Below, one piece after another: positions 8,996-18,611 of a stretch of 64,000 nt of DNA (position 1 is its first letter; each line of letters starts with the position of its first letter). The stretch is taken from contig DATIQN010000039.1 in the NCBI GenBank assembly GCA_035470785.1, forward strand, positions 14,458 through 78,457, written 5' to 3'. The translations under genes were made by a program, and so were the position numbers. Under the pieces are notes generated by a model. It saw only the letters and a list, made by a program, of their open reading frames with translations. It was not told the DNA's origin and made no database searches. The stretch is from Croceibacterium_B sp035470785. GTDB lineage: Bacteria > Pseudomonadota > Alphaproteobacteria > Sphingomonadales > Sphingomonadaceae.

Positions 8996-9739
8996 ATGAA
9001 GCGGGAGGTGCGCCAAACTGGTCTTCATGCCTTGCCCGACGGCCGCCGGATTGCTTTCCGCCAGGTGGCCGGAATCCAGCCCGCCATCGTGTTCCTGCCG
9101 GGATACCAATCGGACATGGCGGGCAGCAAGGCCATTGCACTGTTCGAATGGGCCGAACGTAACCGCCGCGGTTGCCTCTTGCTCGATTATTCCGGCTGCG
9201 GCGAAAGCTCGGGCGAGTTCGCCGAAGGCACGCTTACTCGCTGGTGCGACGAAGTCGTTGCCCTCAGCGAAGCCAGGCTCGGCGGGCAGGTCATCCTCGT
9301 CGGCTCATCGATGGGCGGATGGCTGATGCTGCTTGCCGCTCGGCGCCTGGGCGAGCGCGTCGCGGCAATGGTCGGCATCGCTGCCGCGCCCGATTTCACC
9401 GACTGGGGTTTCGACGACAGGCAAAAGGCGCAATTGGCGGCCGGAAAGACACTGCGGCAGGATAATCCTTATGGCCCTGAGCCGACGCTGGTGCACCCGG
9501 GCTTCTGGGCCGACGGCGAATCGCTCCATGTGCTTGACGGCGCAATTCCCTTCGACGGACCGGTCAGGCTGCTCCATGGCCTGGACGATAGCGACGTGCC
9601 GCCCGAGATCTCGCTGCGGCTCGCTGCGGCCTTGCGTTCACAGGACGTGCAGGTCACCCTGGTCAAGGGCGGCGATCACCGGTTGTCGCGCGAGCAGGAC
9701 ATTGCACTGCTCCTGCGCACCGTCGCCGAATTGACCTGA
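8996..9739 (+). CDS. Alpha/beta hydrolase
   Basis: The protein (about 247 aa from the ATG at 8996) has the alpha/beta hydrolase order: an oxyanion-side FLPGYQSDM segment, a nucleophile elbow GSSMGGW, an acid region LLHGLDDSDVPPEIS and the catalytic histidine in GGDHRLSREQD. This pattern is that of serine hydrolases related to small esterases/palmitoyl-thioesterase-like proteins; the substrate is unknown. The open frame extends upstream through a sugar-transferase remnant, which is not homologous to hydrolases, so I start at the first Met after it. A GTG at 9008 is an alternative start. Confidence 0.85.
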   Translation: MKREVRQTGLHALPDGRRIAFRQVAGIQPAIVFLPGYQSDMAGSKAIALFEWAERNRRGCLLLDYSGCGESSGEFAEGTLTRWCDEVVALSEARLGGQVILVGSSMGGWLMLLAARRLGERVAAMVGIAAAPDFTDWGFDDRQKAQLAAGKTLRQDNPYGPEPTLVHPGFWADGESLHVLDGAIPFDGPVRLLHGLDDSDVPPEISLRLAAALRSQDVQVTLVKGGDHRLSREQDIALLLRTVAELT

Positions 9740-9751
9740 AGGCTGCTGCCG

Positions 9752-10528
9752 ATGACCCTCTCCACCCTTGCCCTTCTCGTCGCCCAGGCGGTCGTGGCCG
9801 CGACCGCGCCGCCGCATTCGGGTGAGCAGGCGCGGCTGACCGAATGCCTTCAACAAGCTCGCACAGACCCGGCAACCGCGATCACCACCGCCAGCCTGTG
9901 GCTGAACGAAGCGCACGACGCGGGAAGGGCGCTGCCGCAGCAGTGTCTCGGTCAGGCTTATGTCAGCCTGTTGCGCTGGGATGCTGCGCACGACGCCTTT
10001 GTCGCCGCGCGCGATGCGGCCCTCGCCAACGACTATGCAGTCCGCGCGCGGCTCGGCGCTATGGCCGGCAACGCGGCGCTGGCCAAGAACGATAACGCTA
10101 TTGCCCTCACGGACCTCGAAAGCGCCGTCGCCGATGCCGAGCGCGCGGACGACAAACCGCTTGCAGGCTCGATCGGCGCAGACAAGGCGCGCGCGCTCGT
10201 CGGCCTTGGCCGGAATGACGACGCCGCCGCGACGCTGCAGCAGGCGCGTGCCGACGCCCCGCAGGACCCCGACGTCTGGCTTCTGTCGGCAACACTTTCG
10301 CGGCGGGCGGGCGACCTCAAGTCGGCGCAAGCGCAGATCGAGACGGCGGCGGGCCTCGCGCCAAGCGACCCCGCCATCGGCCTCGAGGCAGGCGTTATCG
10401 CCGAGCTGGCCGGCAACGGCGAGGCTGCGCGCAAGAACTGGAACGCGGTCGTGGCGCTGGCTCCGGATGGACCTGAAGCGAAGAGCGCCAGGGCCTATCT
10501 CGCCGAGATCGGCGGTACCGCGCCATGA
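9752..10528 (+). CDS. Exported tetratricopeptide-repeat protein
   Basis: The 258-residue product begins with a hydrophobic signal peptide (STLALLVAQAVVAATA) and then consists of helical, alanine-rich TPR-like units (for example QAYVSLLRWDAAHDAFVAAR, ALVGLGRNDDAAATLQQA and AGDLKSAQAQIETAAGLAP). TPR proteins act as protein-interaction scaffolds; nothing in the sequence fixes the partner. It lies 12 bases after the hydrolase stop, and its stop overlaps the ATG of the following oxidoreductase, so the three genes may be one transcript. Confidence 0.82.
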   Translation: MTLSTLALLVAQAVVAATAPPHSGEQARLTECLQQARTDPATAITTASLWLNEAHDAGRALPQQCLGQAYVSLLRWDAAHDAFVAARDAALANDYAVRARLGAMAGNAALAKNDNAIALTDLESAVADAERADDKPLAGSIGADKARALVGLGRNDDAAATLQQARADAPQDPDVWLLSATLSRRAGDLKSAQAQIETAAGLAPSDPAIGLEAGVIAELAGNGEAARKNWNAVVALAPDGPEAKSARAYLAEIGGTAP

Positions 10529-11508
10529 TTCCGCTGTCGGTCCTCGACCTCATCCCGGTGCGTGAAGGCAGCGGCGTTTCCGAGGCTTTGCACGAAGCCG
10601 GCAAGCTCGCGACGGCGGCCGAAGCGGCAGGCTACAAGCGCTTCTGGGTCGCCGAGCACCATGCCTCGCCGGGCATCGCAGGCGGCGCGGTCTCGGTGGC
10701 GCTGGCGCATATCGGCCACTGCACGCAGACGATCCGCATCGGTGCGGGCGGCATCATGCTTCCCAACCACAACCCGTTCGTCATCGCCGAGCAATTCGGC
10801 GCACTCGACGCGCTGTTTCCCGGCCGGGTTGACCTCGGGCTCGGCCGCGCACCAGGGGCTGCGCCCATCCTCGCGCAGGCGCTGCGCAAGGACCTGCACC
10901 GCGCCGCCGAATACTTCCCGCAGGACGTCGTCGAGTTGCGCGCGCTAATCACCGGCGACGTCGAGCTGCCGATCCAGGCGACGCCGGGGTTCGGCGCAAA
11001 GGTCGAGCTGTGGATGCTCGGCTCGAGCCTGTTCGGCGCGCAGCTCGCCGCGCAGCTCGGCTTGCCGTACGCGTTTGCCAGCCATTTTGCGCCGGACCAT
11101 CTCGACGCCGCGCTGGCGGCCTATCGGACCCAGTTCCGCCCGTCCGCCGCGCTCGTCCAGCCGCACGCGATGGCCGCGATGACAGTGATCTGCGGCGAGA
11201 CCGACGAGGAAGCCGAGCTGCTCGCCTCGTCGCAGGACCAGGCGTTCGTGCGCTTGCGCAGCGGCGACCCGGGCAAGCTGCCGCCGCCGATCCCCGGCTA
11301 TCGCCAATCGCTCCCCGAATCCGCGCAGGCGATGCTGCAACGGCTATCGGTCGCGCGCGCGGTCGGCTCGCCTGACACCGTGGTCGCCAAGATCGCCCGC
11401 TTCGTCGAGCGGACCAGCGCCGACGAGATCATCGTTTCGGGCGCGACCTTCGATCCGGCGGCACGGCACCGTTCGCTCGAATTGACGATGCAGGCCGTTG
11501 CCGAGTGA
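10525..11508 (+). CDS. LLM-class flavin-dependent oxidoreductase (luciferase-like)
   Basis: A bacterial-luciferase-like monooxygenase fold of 327 residues, close in pattern to the E. coli YhbW group: MIPLSVLDLIPVREG, RFWVAEHHASPGIAGGA, GAGGIMLPNHNPFVIAEQFG and LFPGRVDLGLGRAPG are all typical. These enzymes use reduced flavin and oxygen on small substrates; this one's substrate is not known. The ATG overlaps the TPR gene's stop (ATGA at 10525-10528). Confidence 0.92.
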   Translation: MIPLSVLDLIPVREGSGVSEALHEAGKLATAAEAAGYKRFWVAEHHASPGIAGGAVSVALAHIGHCTQTIRIGAGGIMLPNHNPFVIAEQFGALDALFPGRVDLGLGRAPGAAPILAQALRKDLHRAAEYFPQDVVELRALITGDVELPIQATPGFGAKVELWMLGSSLFGAQLAAQLGLPYAFASHFAPDHLDAALAAYRTQFRPSAALVQPHAMAAMTVICGETDEEAELLASSQDQAFVRLRSGDPGKLPPPIPGYRQSLPESAQAMLQRLSVARAVGSPDTVVAKIARFVERTSADEIIVSGATFDPAARHRSLELTMQAVAE

Positions 11509-11569
11509 CATAAGCGCGCCTAAAGGGACGCGCAAAGTCGTTTCAATTGTAACGAAGGGCGGGTCGGAC

Positions 11570-14500
11570 ATGGCGGCTGACGGCGAGGGAGAGACCAAGC
11601 TTTCGAAGTCGCAAAAAGCGCTCGCCCGCCACCTGCGCGAACGGATGGCCGATTCGCTATTGCCCAGCGAAGCGGCGTTGCCGGACGAGCGGTTGAGCGA
11701 AGCCGCCGAATTCCTGCTCGAAGCCGCCCTCGTTCGCGCCGCTGGCGAACCGTCGATTTTGGTGCGTAGCGCACCGGGCGGACGAGTGATGCGTGTCGCG
11801 GTGGTCAACGACGACATGTCCTTCTTGGTCGATTCGGTTGCCTCGACTTTTGCCGCGCAGGGCCTCGAGATCGACTTGCTGGTCCACCCGATCGTGCCGG
11901 TCGAAAGATCGCACGCCGCGCTGGTCGCACTCCCCGCCGCGAGCCAGCAGCGCGAATCGATGATCTATCTCGAGACCGCGCGGGTCGATGCGAAGGACCG
12001 CCGCGCGCTCGAGAAGGCGCTCGAGGTCACTTTGGGCGACGTGCGCGCGGCGATCGCCGACTGGCCGGCCATGACCGAGCGGATTGAAGCCGACGCCCGC
12101 TCGATCGCCGATCCCGAAGGCGCGGCGCTGCTGCGCTGGCTCGGCGGAGGAATGCTGACGCTGCTCGGTCATGTAACCCGCAAGCGCGCGGGCGGCACCA
12201 CGAACGCGCTCGGCATTTGCCGCAAGAGCACGCGCGAGCTTCTGGCAGAAGACAGCTACGCCCGCGCCTTTGCCTGGTTCGATGCGAGCGAGGCGCCAGG
12301 CCCGCTGATCGTCAAGGCCAACCGCCTGTCGAAGGTCCACCGGCGGGTCCCGCTCGACCTGTTCATCGTGCCGCTGGTCGAAAAGGGCCGCGTCGCGGCG
12401 CTGTCAGTGCATGCGGGCGTATGGACCAGCGCCGCGCTGGCCACGCCGCCCGGCGAGGTGCCGGTGCTGCGGCGCCAGCTCGTCGCCACGATGGATGAGT
12501 TCGCTTTCGCCCCTTCGAGCCACGATGCCAAGGCGCTGATCCACGCGCTGACCGCGTTGCCGCATGACCTGGTCATCGGCTTCTCGCACTCCGACCTGAC
12601 CCGCGTCGCCACGACCATGATGGCGCTAGCGGACCGCCCGCGCCCGCGCCTCGAGCTCGTCGCGGCGCCGCTGGCGCGGCACCTGTTCGCCTTCGTGTGG
12701 TTGCCGCGCGACACCCTCTCGACCGAAGTGCTGGCGCAAGTGCAGGCGCTGCTCGTCGAGGAGACCAGGGCCGAGACGCTCGACTGGAGCCTGATCGTCG
12801 AAGGCGGCAATCTCGCGATGCTGCGCTACGTGCTCGACTTTCGCGGCCATGACGCCGCGCCCGATCAGGCCGGGATCGATCGCCGCCTGCAGGTGATGCT
12901 GCGGGGTTGGAGCGAGGCCGTCGAGGGTGAGCTGGCGAAGACCGTCGAGCCGGGCCGCGCGACCGCGCTCACCGCGCGCTATGCCGAGGCTTTCCCGCAG
13001 AGCTATCGCAGCGCCTTCGGCCCCGCGGAAGCGGCGCGCGACATCGAACGCTTGCGCCACCTCGCCCCGCTCGATCCCGACCGCCCGCTTGGCCGGGACG
13101 CCCGCCTCTACCGGCTCGACGGCGACGCGCCCGGTGAACTGCGCCTCAAGATCTATCAGCAAGGCGGCTCGATGCCGCTGTCCGACGCTGTGCCGGCGCT
13201 CGAGAATTTCGGCTTCCGCGTGTTGTCCGAGCTGCCGACCGAGCTTGCCGGCGGCGAGCGTGCGACTGTGCACGATTTCAAGCTTCAGCTCCACCGCGGC
13301 GACGATTCGGCCGACGTGCTCGCCCGGGCCGACGCTATCGAGCTGGCGATCTCGGCGGTGCTTAACGGGCTCGCCGAGGACGATGTGTTCAACCGCCTGG
13401 TTCTCGGTACGGCGCTCGAAGCGCGCGAGGCCAACTGGCTGCGAGCGTTCTATCGTTACCTGCGCCAGGCCGGTTTGCCGTTCACGATCTTCACCGTGGT
13501 CGACGCGCTGCGCGCCGCGCCCGAAGTCACGCGCGGTCTTATCAACCTGATCCACGTTTGCCACGACCCGGGCTTCGGCGGTGAGCGCCAGGCCGCGGGC
13601 GCCGAGGCCAACGAAGCGATCCGCCAGGGCCTGGCCCAGGTCGCAGCGATCAACGACGACCGCCTGCTGCGGCTCTATTGGACAACGATCGGCGCGATCC
13701 TCAGGACCAACGCCTTTGCCCCCGCGGCGCGCGAGGCGCTCGCCTTCAAGTTCGATTCCGCTCGTGTGCCGGGCCTTCCCAGGCCGGTTCCATGGCGCGA
13801 GATCTGGGTCTATTCGCGCCGAGTCGAAGGCATTCACTTGCGCGCGGGACCGGTGGCGCGCGGCGGTATTCGCTGGTCGGACCGGCGCGACGACTTCCGC
13901 ACCGAGATCCTTGGTCTGATGAAGGCGCAGCGGGTCAAGAACGCGGTCATCGTCCCGACGGGCGCCAAGGGCGGGTTCTATCCCAAGCAGTTGCCCGACG
14001 CCGCGGTAGACCGCGACGCATGGTTTGCGGAGGGCCGCGCGAGCTACCAGGTGCTCATCCGCAGCCTGCTGTCGCTGACCGACAACATAGTCGACGACAA
14101 GGTCGTGCATCCCGATTGCGTCGTGGTCCACGACGGCGACGATCCCTATTTCGTGGTCGCCGCCGACAAGGGCACCGCGACGTTCTCCGACATCGCCAAC
14201 GCAATTGCCGAAGAACATGGCTTCTGGCTCGGCGACGCCTTCGCTAGCGGCGGCTCGAACGGTTACGACCACAAAGCGATGGGCATCACCGCGCGCGGCG
14301 CGTGGATGAGCGTCCAGCGCCACTTCCTAGAGATGGGCGTCGACGTGCAGGCCGAGCCGATCCGTGTCGCCGGTTGCGGCGATATGTCGGGCGATGTGTT
14401 CGGCAACGGCATGTTGCTGTCGAAGACCTTGAAGCTGGTCGCCGCATTCGACCACCGGCACATCTTCCTTGACCCCAATCCCGATCCGGCCGCGAGCTGG

Positions 14501-16252
14501 AACGAACGCAAGCGGATGTTCCGCCTGCCTCGCTCGAGCTGGGCCGATTACGACGCCAAGGTCCTCAGCAAGGGCGGCGGCGTGTTCCCGCGCACGCTCA
14601 AGCGGATCGCGATTTCGAAGGAAGCCGCCGCCGCACTCGGCACCGATCGGCGCGATTTCGATCCCGACGGGTTGATCAACGCCATCCTCAAGGCGCCGGT
14701 CGACCTCTTATGGTTCGGGGGCATCGGTACGTATGTTCGCGCCGCGACGGAGACCGACGCGCAAGTCGGCGATCCGGTCAACGACACGCTGCGCGTGACC
14801 GGCGAGGAGGTACAGGCGAAGGTGATCGGCGAAGGCGCCAACCTCGGCGTGACGCAAGCGGGCCGAATCGAGTTTGCGCTCCATGACGGGCGCATCAATA
14901 CCGACTTCATCGACAATTCGGCCGGGGTCGACTGCTCGGACAACGAGGTCAATATCAAGATCGCCCTCAACGCCGCGCAACGCGCCGGCCGCCTCTCCGA
15001 GCCGCGCCGCAACGCCCTACTTGCCGCGATGACCGGGAGCGTTTCCGACCTCGTGCTTGAGGACAACCGGCTCCAGGCGCTCGCCCTCTCGATCGCCCAG
15101 ACCGGCGGCGCCAAGGCGGTCCTGTCGCAGACCCGGTTGATCGAAACGCTCGAGGATCGCGGGGCGCTCGACCGCAAGACCGAAGGCCTCGCCGCGAGCG
15201 ACGCGCTCGCTCGCCGGGCGATGGAAGGCCGGGGCCTTACCCGTCCCGAACTCGCCGTGCTGCTTTCGACTACCAAGCTCTTGCTGCAGGATGCGATGGA
15301 AGCGAGCGACCTCGCTCAGGACAGCGCGTTCGAACCGCTGCTGCTCGGCGATTTCCCCGAAGAGATGCACGGGGCCTTCAAGAGCCGCATTCTCCATCAC
15401 CGATTGCGCAACGAGCTGGTGGCGACGGTGGTCGCCAACAAGGTCGTTAATCGCATGGGCCTAATCCATCCTTTCGAGCTGGCCGAGGAGGAAGGGGCGA
15501 GCCTCGACCAAGCGTGCTCCGCGTTCGTTTCGGCGAGCGCGCTGCTCGGGCTCGATGAGGTGTGGCACGCACTCGACACGGCGAAAATGCCCGAGACCGC
15601 GCGCATCGCGCTGTTCGAGCAAGCCGCGCTCGCCTTGCGCAGCCACATGGCCGACTTGTTGCGCGCAGGCGGCGCGATGGTGCCGCCAAGCCATGCGATC
15701 GCCGAGCTCAAGCCCGGCGTTACCGAGCTCGACGCGCACGTCGACGAGCTTCTCGAGGACGAGACGCGCGACCACGCGCAGCGCATTGCCTTAGAGCTGG
15801 CCGAAAGGGGCGCGCCCGAACGTCTGGCGCGCATGGTCGCGCGGCTGTTCGAGATGGACGGGGCGGTTGGCCTCGCCGGATTGGCGCGCGACAGCCATAT
15901 CGCGCCCAAGCTGCTCGCACGCGCGTTTGTCGACCTCGGCGCACGGCTCGGACTCGACTGGGCGCAATCGACCGCCGCAGTGATGAGCCCGTCCGATCCG
16001 TGGGAGCGCCTGCTCGTCGCCGGCCTGGCGCGTGATTTCCAGCAGATGCGGCTCGACTTCCTGCGTTCGCTCGCGCGGCGCAAGCAGGCGAAGCAGGACT
16101 TGCTCGGCGTGATCGACACCTGGGCGGCGACATATGCCGCGCCGATCCGGCAATTCCGGGCGATGGTCGCACGCGCGCAGTCTGCCACGCCAGTCGCCCC
16201 CGCAATGCTGGCGCAGATCGCCAGCCAGGCACGGAGCGTCCTCAAGCGCTGA
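11570..16252 (+). CDS. gdh: NAD-specific glutamate dehydrogenase, GDH-180 class
   Basis: This 1560-residue protein is the large L-GDH that converts glutamate to 2-oxoglutarate and ammonium with NAD, feeding amino-acid carbon into the TCA cycle. The long N-terminal regulatory part contains ACT-like segments (VVNDDMSFLVDSVAST near residue 60), the catalytic block includes GGIRWSDRRDDFRTEILGLM followed by VPTGAKGGFYPKQLP, and the nucleotide-binding part has GCGDMSGDVFGNGMLLS. Length is close to the usual 1600. I start at the ATG at 11570, where the family-like sequence begins, not at an upstream TTG (11498) that overlaps the previous gene. Confidence 0.95.
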   Translation: MAADGEGETKLSKSQKALARHLRERMADSLLPSEAALPDERLSEAAEFLLEAALVRAAGEPSILVRSAPGGRVMRVAVVNDDMSFLVDSVASTFAAQGLEIDLLVHPIVPVERSHAALVALPAASQQRESMIYLETARVDAKDRRALEKALEVTLGDVRAAIADWPAMTERIEADARSIADPEGAALLRWLGGGMLTLLGHVTRKRAGGTTNALGICRKSTRELLAEDSYARAFAWFDASEAPGPLIVKANRLSKVHRRVPLDLFIVPLVEKGRVAALSVHAGVWTSAALATPPGEVPVLRRQLVATMDEFAFAPSSHDAKALIHALTALPHDLVIGFSHSDLTRVATTMMALADRPRPRLELVAAPLARHLFAFVWLPRDTLSTEVLAQVQALLVEETRAETLDWSLIVEGGNLAMLRYVLDFRGHDAAPDQAGIDRRLQVMLRGWSEAVEGELAKTVEPGRATALTARYAEAFPQSYRSAFGPAEAARDIERLRHLAPLDPDRPLGRDARLYRLDGDAPGELRLKIYQQGGSMPLSDAVPALENFGFRVLSELPTELAGGERATVHDFKLQLHRGDDSADVLARADAIELAISAVLNGLAEDDVFNRLVLGTALEAREANWLRAFYRYLRQAGLPFTIFTVVDALRAAPEVTRGLINLIHVCHDPGFGGERQAAGAEANEAIRQGLAQVAAINDDRLLRLYWTTIGAILRTNAFAPAAREALAFKFDSARVPGLPRPVPWREIWVYSRRVEGIHLRAGPVARGGIRWSDRRDDFRTEILGLMKAQRVKNAVIVPTGAKGGFYPKQLPDAAVDRDAWFAEGRASYQVLIRSLLSLTDNIVDDKVVHPDCVVVHDGDDPYFVVAADKGTATFSDIANAIAEEHGFWLGDAFASGGSNGYDHKAMGITARGAWMSVQRHFLEMGVDVQAEPIRVAGCGDMSGDVFGNGMLLSKTLKLVAAFDHRHIFLDPNPDPAASWNERKRMFRLPRSSWADYDAKVLSKGGGVFPRTLKRIAISKEAAAALGTDRRDFDPDGLINAILKAPVDLLWFGGIGTYVRAATETDAQVGDPVNDTLRVTGEEVQAKVIGEGANLGVTQAGRIEFALHDGRINTDFIDNSAGVDCSDNEVNIKIALNAAQRAGRLSEPRRNALLAAMTGSVSDLVLEDNRLQALALSIAQTGGAKAVLSQTRLIETLEDRGALDRKTEGLAASDALARRAMEGRGLTRPELAVLLSTTKLLLQDAMEASDLAQDSAFEPLLLGDFPEEMHGAFKSRILHHRLRNELVATVVANKVVNRMGLIHPFELAEEEGASLDQACSAFVSASALLGLDEVWHALDTAKMPETARIALFEQAALALRSHMADLLRAGGAMVPPSHAIAELKPGVTELDAHVDELLEDETRDHAQRIALELAERGAPERLARMVARLFEMDGAVGLAGLARDSHIAPKLLARAFVDLGARLGLDWAQSTAAVMSPSDPWERLLVAGLARDFQQMRLDFLRSLARRKQAKQDLLGVIDTWAATYAAPIRQFRAMVARAQSATPVAPAMLAQIASQARSVLKR

Positions 16253-16288
16253 TCCGTGCTTGACGCGGGGCGCGATTTCGCCAAGCCC

Positions 16289-17521
16289 ATGCGCATGAGC
16301 AGCGCCGATCTCGTGATCGTCGGCACCGGCCACGGCGGTGCCCAGGCGGCGATCGCCTTGCGCCAGAACGGCTTTGCCAGCTCGATCCTGATGCTCAGCC
16401 GCGATCCCGAGCCGCCTTATGAGCGGCCGCCGCTGTCGAAGGAGTACCTCGCCGGCGACAAACCGTTCGAGCGAATGCTGATCCGCCCGGAGGCTTTCTG
16501 GGGCGGCAAGGGGATCGAATTGCAGCTCGGCAGTGCCGTGACCAAGGTCGACCCCGCCGGCAAGGAGCTGACGATTTCGGGCGGCGCAACGGTCGGTTTT
16601 GGCACGCTGGTGTGGGCGGCTGGCGGCGATCCGCGGCGGCTGTCATGCCCGGGCGCCGATCTCGGCGGGATTCACGCGGTGCGCGACAAGGCCGACGTGG
16701 ACCGGCTCAAGGCCGAGCTCGAGGCCGGCGCGAAGGACGTGGTCGTAATCGGCGGCGGGTACATCGGGCTCGAGGCCGCGGCGGTACTCACGAAGCTCGG
16801 CTGCAAGGTCACATTGCTTGAAACGCAGGAACGCGTGCTCAGCCGCGTCGCCGGAGAGGACTTGTCGCACTTTTACGAGGCCGAACATCGTCGCCACGGT
16901 GTCGACGTGCGACTTGGCGTCGAAGTCGCAGCACTCCAAGGTGACGGCGATCGCGTGACCGGCGTCACGCTGGCCACGGGCGAAACGCTCGAATGCGACA
17001 TGCTCATCGTCGGCATCGGCGTCGTTCCCGCGGTGGGGCCGCTCATTGTCGCCGGCGCGGCCGGCGGCAACGGGGTCGAGGTCGACCAGTTCTGCCGCAC
17101 GAGCCTGCCCGATATCTACGCCATCGGCGACTGTGCGGCGCACGCCAACCCTTACGCGGGGGGCGCGGTGATCCGCCTCGAGAGCGTGCAGAACGCGCAC
17201 GACATGGCCACCTGTGCGGCCAGGACCATTTGCGGCAATCCGCAGCCGTACAACGCGCTGCCGTGGTTCTGGTCGAACCAGTACGACCTGCGCCTGCAGA
17301 CCGTCGGCCTCAGCCTCGGCCACGACGCTACCGTGCTGCGCGGAGATCCCGCGACACGCAGCTTCTCGGTGATCTATCTCAAGGAAGGCCGCGTCATCGC
17401 GCTCGACTGCGTCAATCGCACCAAGGATTACGCGCAAGGCCGCCGGCTGATCGAGGACCGCGCGGCGATCCCGCCCGAGCAACTGCTCGACACGGAGATC
17501 GAACTCAAGGCAATGCTGTAA
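16289..17521 (+). CDS. FAD-dependent ferredoxin/rubredoxin-type reductase
   Basis: The protein (about 410 aa) has two Rossmann dinucleotide sites, VIVGTGHGGAQAAIALRQ for FAD at the N-terminus and VVIGGGYIGLEAAAVLTKLG for NAD(P)H in the middle, plus the conserved YERPPLSKEYL segment and the FAD-binding DIYAIGDCAAH. This is the pyridine nucleotide-disulfide oxidoreductase subgroup that reduces [2Fe-2S] ferredoxins serving cytochrome P450s or dioxygenases (putidaredoxin reductase type). No P450 or ferredoxin is next to it. Start could be GTG 16256, ATG 16289 or ATG 16295. Its 3' end overlaps queG tail-to-tail by 17 bases. Confidence 0.9.
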   Translation: MRMSSADLVIVGTGHGGAQAAIALRQNGFASSILMLSRDPEPPYERPPLSKEYLAGDKPFERMLIRPEAFWGGKGIELQLGSAVTKVDPAGKELTISGGATVGFGTLVWAAGGDPRRLSCPGADLGGIHAVRDKADVDRLKAELEAGAKDVVVIGGGYIGLEAAAVLTKLGCKVTLLETQERVLSRVAGEDLSHFYEAEHRRHGVDVRLGVEVAALQGDGDRVTGVTLATGETLECDMLIVGIGVVPAVGPLIVAGAAGGNGVEVDQFCRTSLPDIYAIGDCAAHANPYAGGAVIRLESVQNAHDMATCAARTICGNPQPYNALPWFWSNQYDLRLQTVGLSLGHDATVLRGDPATRSFSVIYLKEGRVIALDCVNRTKDYAQGRRLIEDRAAIPPEQLLDTEIELKAML

Positions 17522-18572
17522 GCCGCGCCAAGGCCCAGCGCGCGGCCTCGGCGACGACCGGGTCATCGTCACAGATCAACGGCTCGACCTGTGCGATCAA
17601 ACCCGCTTCCCCGCTGTTCCCGGCCGCGATCAGGCAATTGCGCACGAAACGGTTGCGGCCGATGCGCTTGATCGGCGAGCCTGAGAATTTCTGTCGGAAC
17701 GCGGCGTCGTCGAGTGCGAGCAGGCCCGCAAGGTCTGGCGCGACCAGTTCCGCGCGCGGCAGGAAGTCGCGGTGCCGGTGCGCGGCGTCGGCGAACTTGT
17801 TCCACGGGCATACCGCCAGGCAATCGTCGCAGCCGTAGATGCGATTGCCGATCGCCTTGCGGAATTCCTCCGGAATCGGCCCTTTGTGCTCGATCGTCAG
17901 GTACGAAATGCACCGACGCGCATCGAGCTTGTAGGGTGCCGGAAACGCGTCGGTGGGGCACGCCACCTGGCAGGCATCGCAACTGCCGCAGAGGTCCTCG
18001 TGGGGCACATCCGGAGCGAAGGACAACGTAGTGTAGATCGCACCGAGGAACAGCCAGCTGCCGTGCTCGCGGCTGACGAGGTTGGTGTGCTTGCCCTGCC
18101 AGCCGATCCCGGCTGCTTCCCCCAGCGGCTTCTCCATCACCGGCGCGGTGTCGACGAACACCTTGAGGCTGGCTTCCGGCGCCTGCTCGACCAGCCACCG
18201 CGCCAGCGCCTTAAGCGCCTTCTTGACCGTGTCGTGGTAATCGCGGCCTTGCGCGTACACGGAGATCCGCGCTTTCTCAGGATGAGCGGCCGGCGCAAGC
18301 GGGTCGGCCTCCGGCGCGTAGCTCATGCCGAGCGCAATCACGCTTTGGGCCTCGGGCCACATCGCTTGCGGACCTTTGCGCACGTCGGCGCGGGCTTCCA
18401 TCCAGTCCATCTCGCCGTGACGACCGGCGGCGAGCCATTCCTGCAGGCGCCGCGCGCGCAGCGGATCGTCCTCGGCCGGAGCGAACCCGATCGCGACAAA
18501 ACCGAGCTCATGCGCCTTGGCGATCAGGCGCTGTCTGAGCTCATCGGTGTCCACCGCGTTAACCACAATCAC
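17505..18572 (-). CDS. queG: Epoxyqueuosine reductase
   Basis: QueG removes the epoxide from epoxyqueuosine in the last step of queuosine modification of tRNA wobble G, using cobalamin and two [4Fe-4S] clusters. The 355-residue length is normal. Both cluster motifs are visible: CGSCDACQVACP and CDDCLAVCPWNKF, together with FVDTAPVMEKPLGEAAGIGW and GSWLFLGAIYTT. The C-terminal part is HEAT-like (DDDPVVAEAARWALARL). Its dependence on B12 shows the host has cobalamin available. It is divergent from the ABC transporter gene at 18612, 39 bases away. Confidence 0.96.
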   Translation of the reverse strand: MIVVNAVDTDELRQRLIAKAHELGFVAIGFAPAEDDPLRARRLQEWLAAGRHGEMDWMEARADVRKGPQAMWPEAQSVIALGMSYAPEADPLAPAAHPEKARISVYAQGRDYHDTVKKALKALARWLVEQAPEASLKVFVDTAPVMEKPLGEAAGIGWQGKHTNLVSREHGSWLFLGAIYTTLSFAPDVPHEDLCGSCDACQVACPTDAFPAPYKLDARRCISYLTIEHKGPIPEEFRKAIGNRIYGCDDCLAVCPWNKFADAAHRHRDFLPRAELVAPDLAGLLALDDAAFRQKFSGSPIKRIGRNRFVRNCLIAAGNSGEAGLIAQVEPLICDDDPVVAEAARWALARLTALP

Positions 18573-18611
18573 CCTTGCTCGCGTTTACCCGCGCCGTGTA
18601 CCGGCCGCGGG

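Noticed and set aside
12626..14323. 565-codon minus-strand frame inside gdh
   Set aside because: Antisense shadow of the strongly supported gdh gene.
17772..18611. Long open frame upstream of the ABC ATPase in the same frame
   Set aside because: It is the antisense of queG, which has both iron-sulfur motifs; the extension has no protein-like features, so the ATPase starts at 18612.
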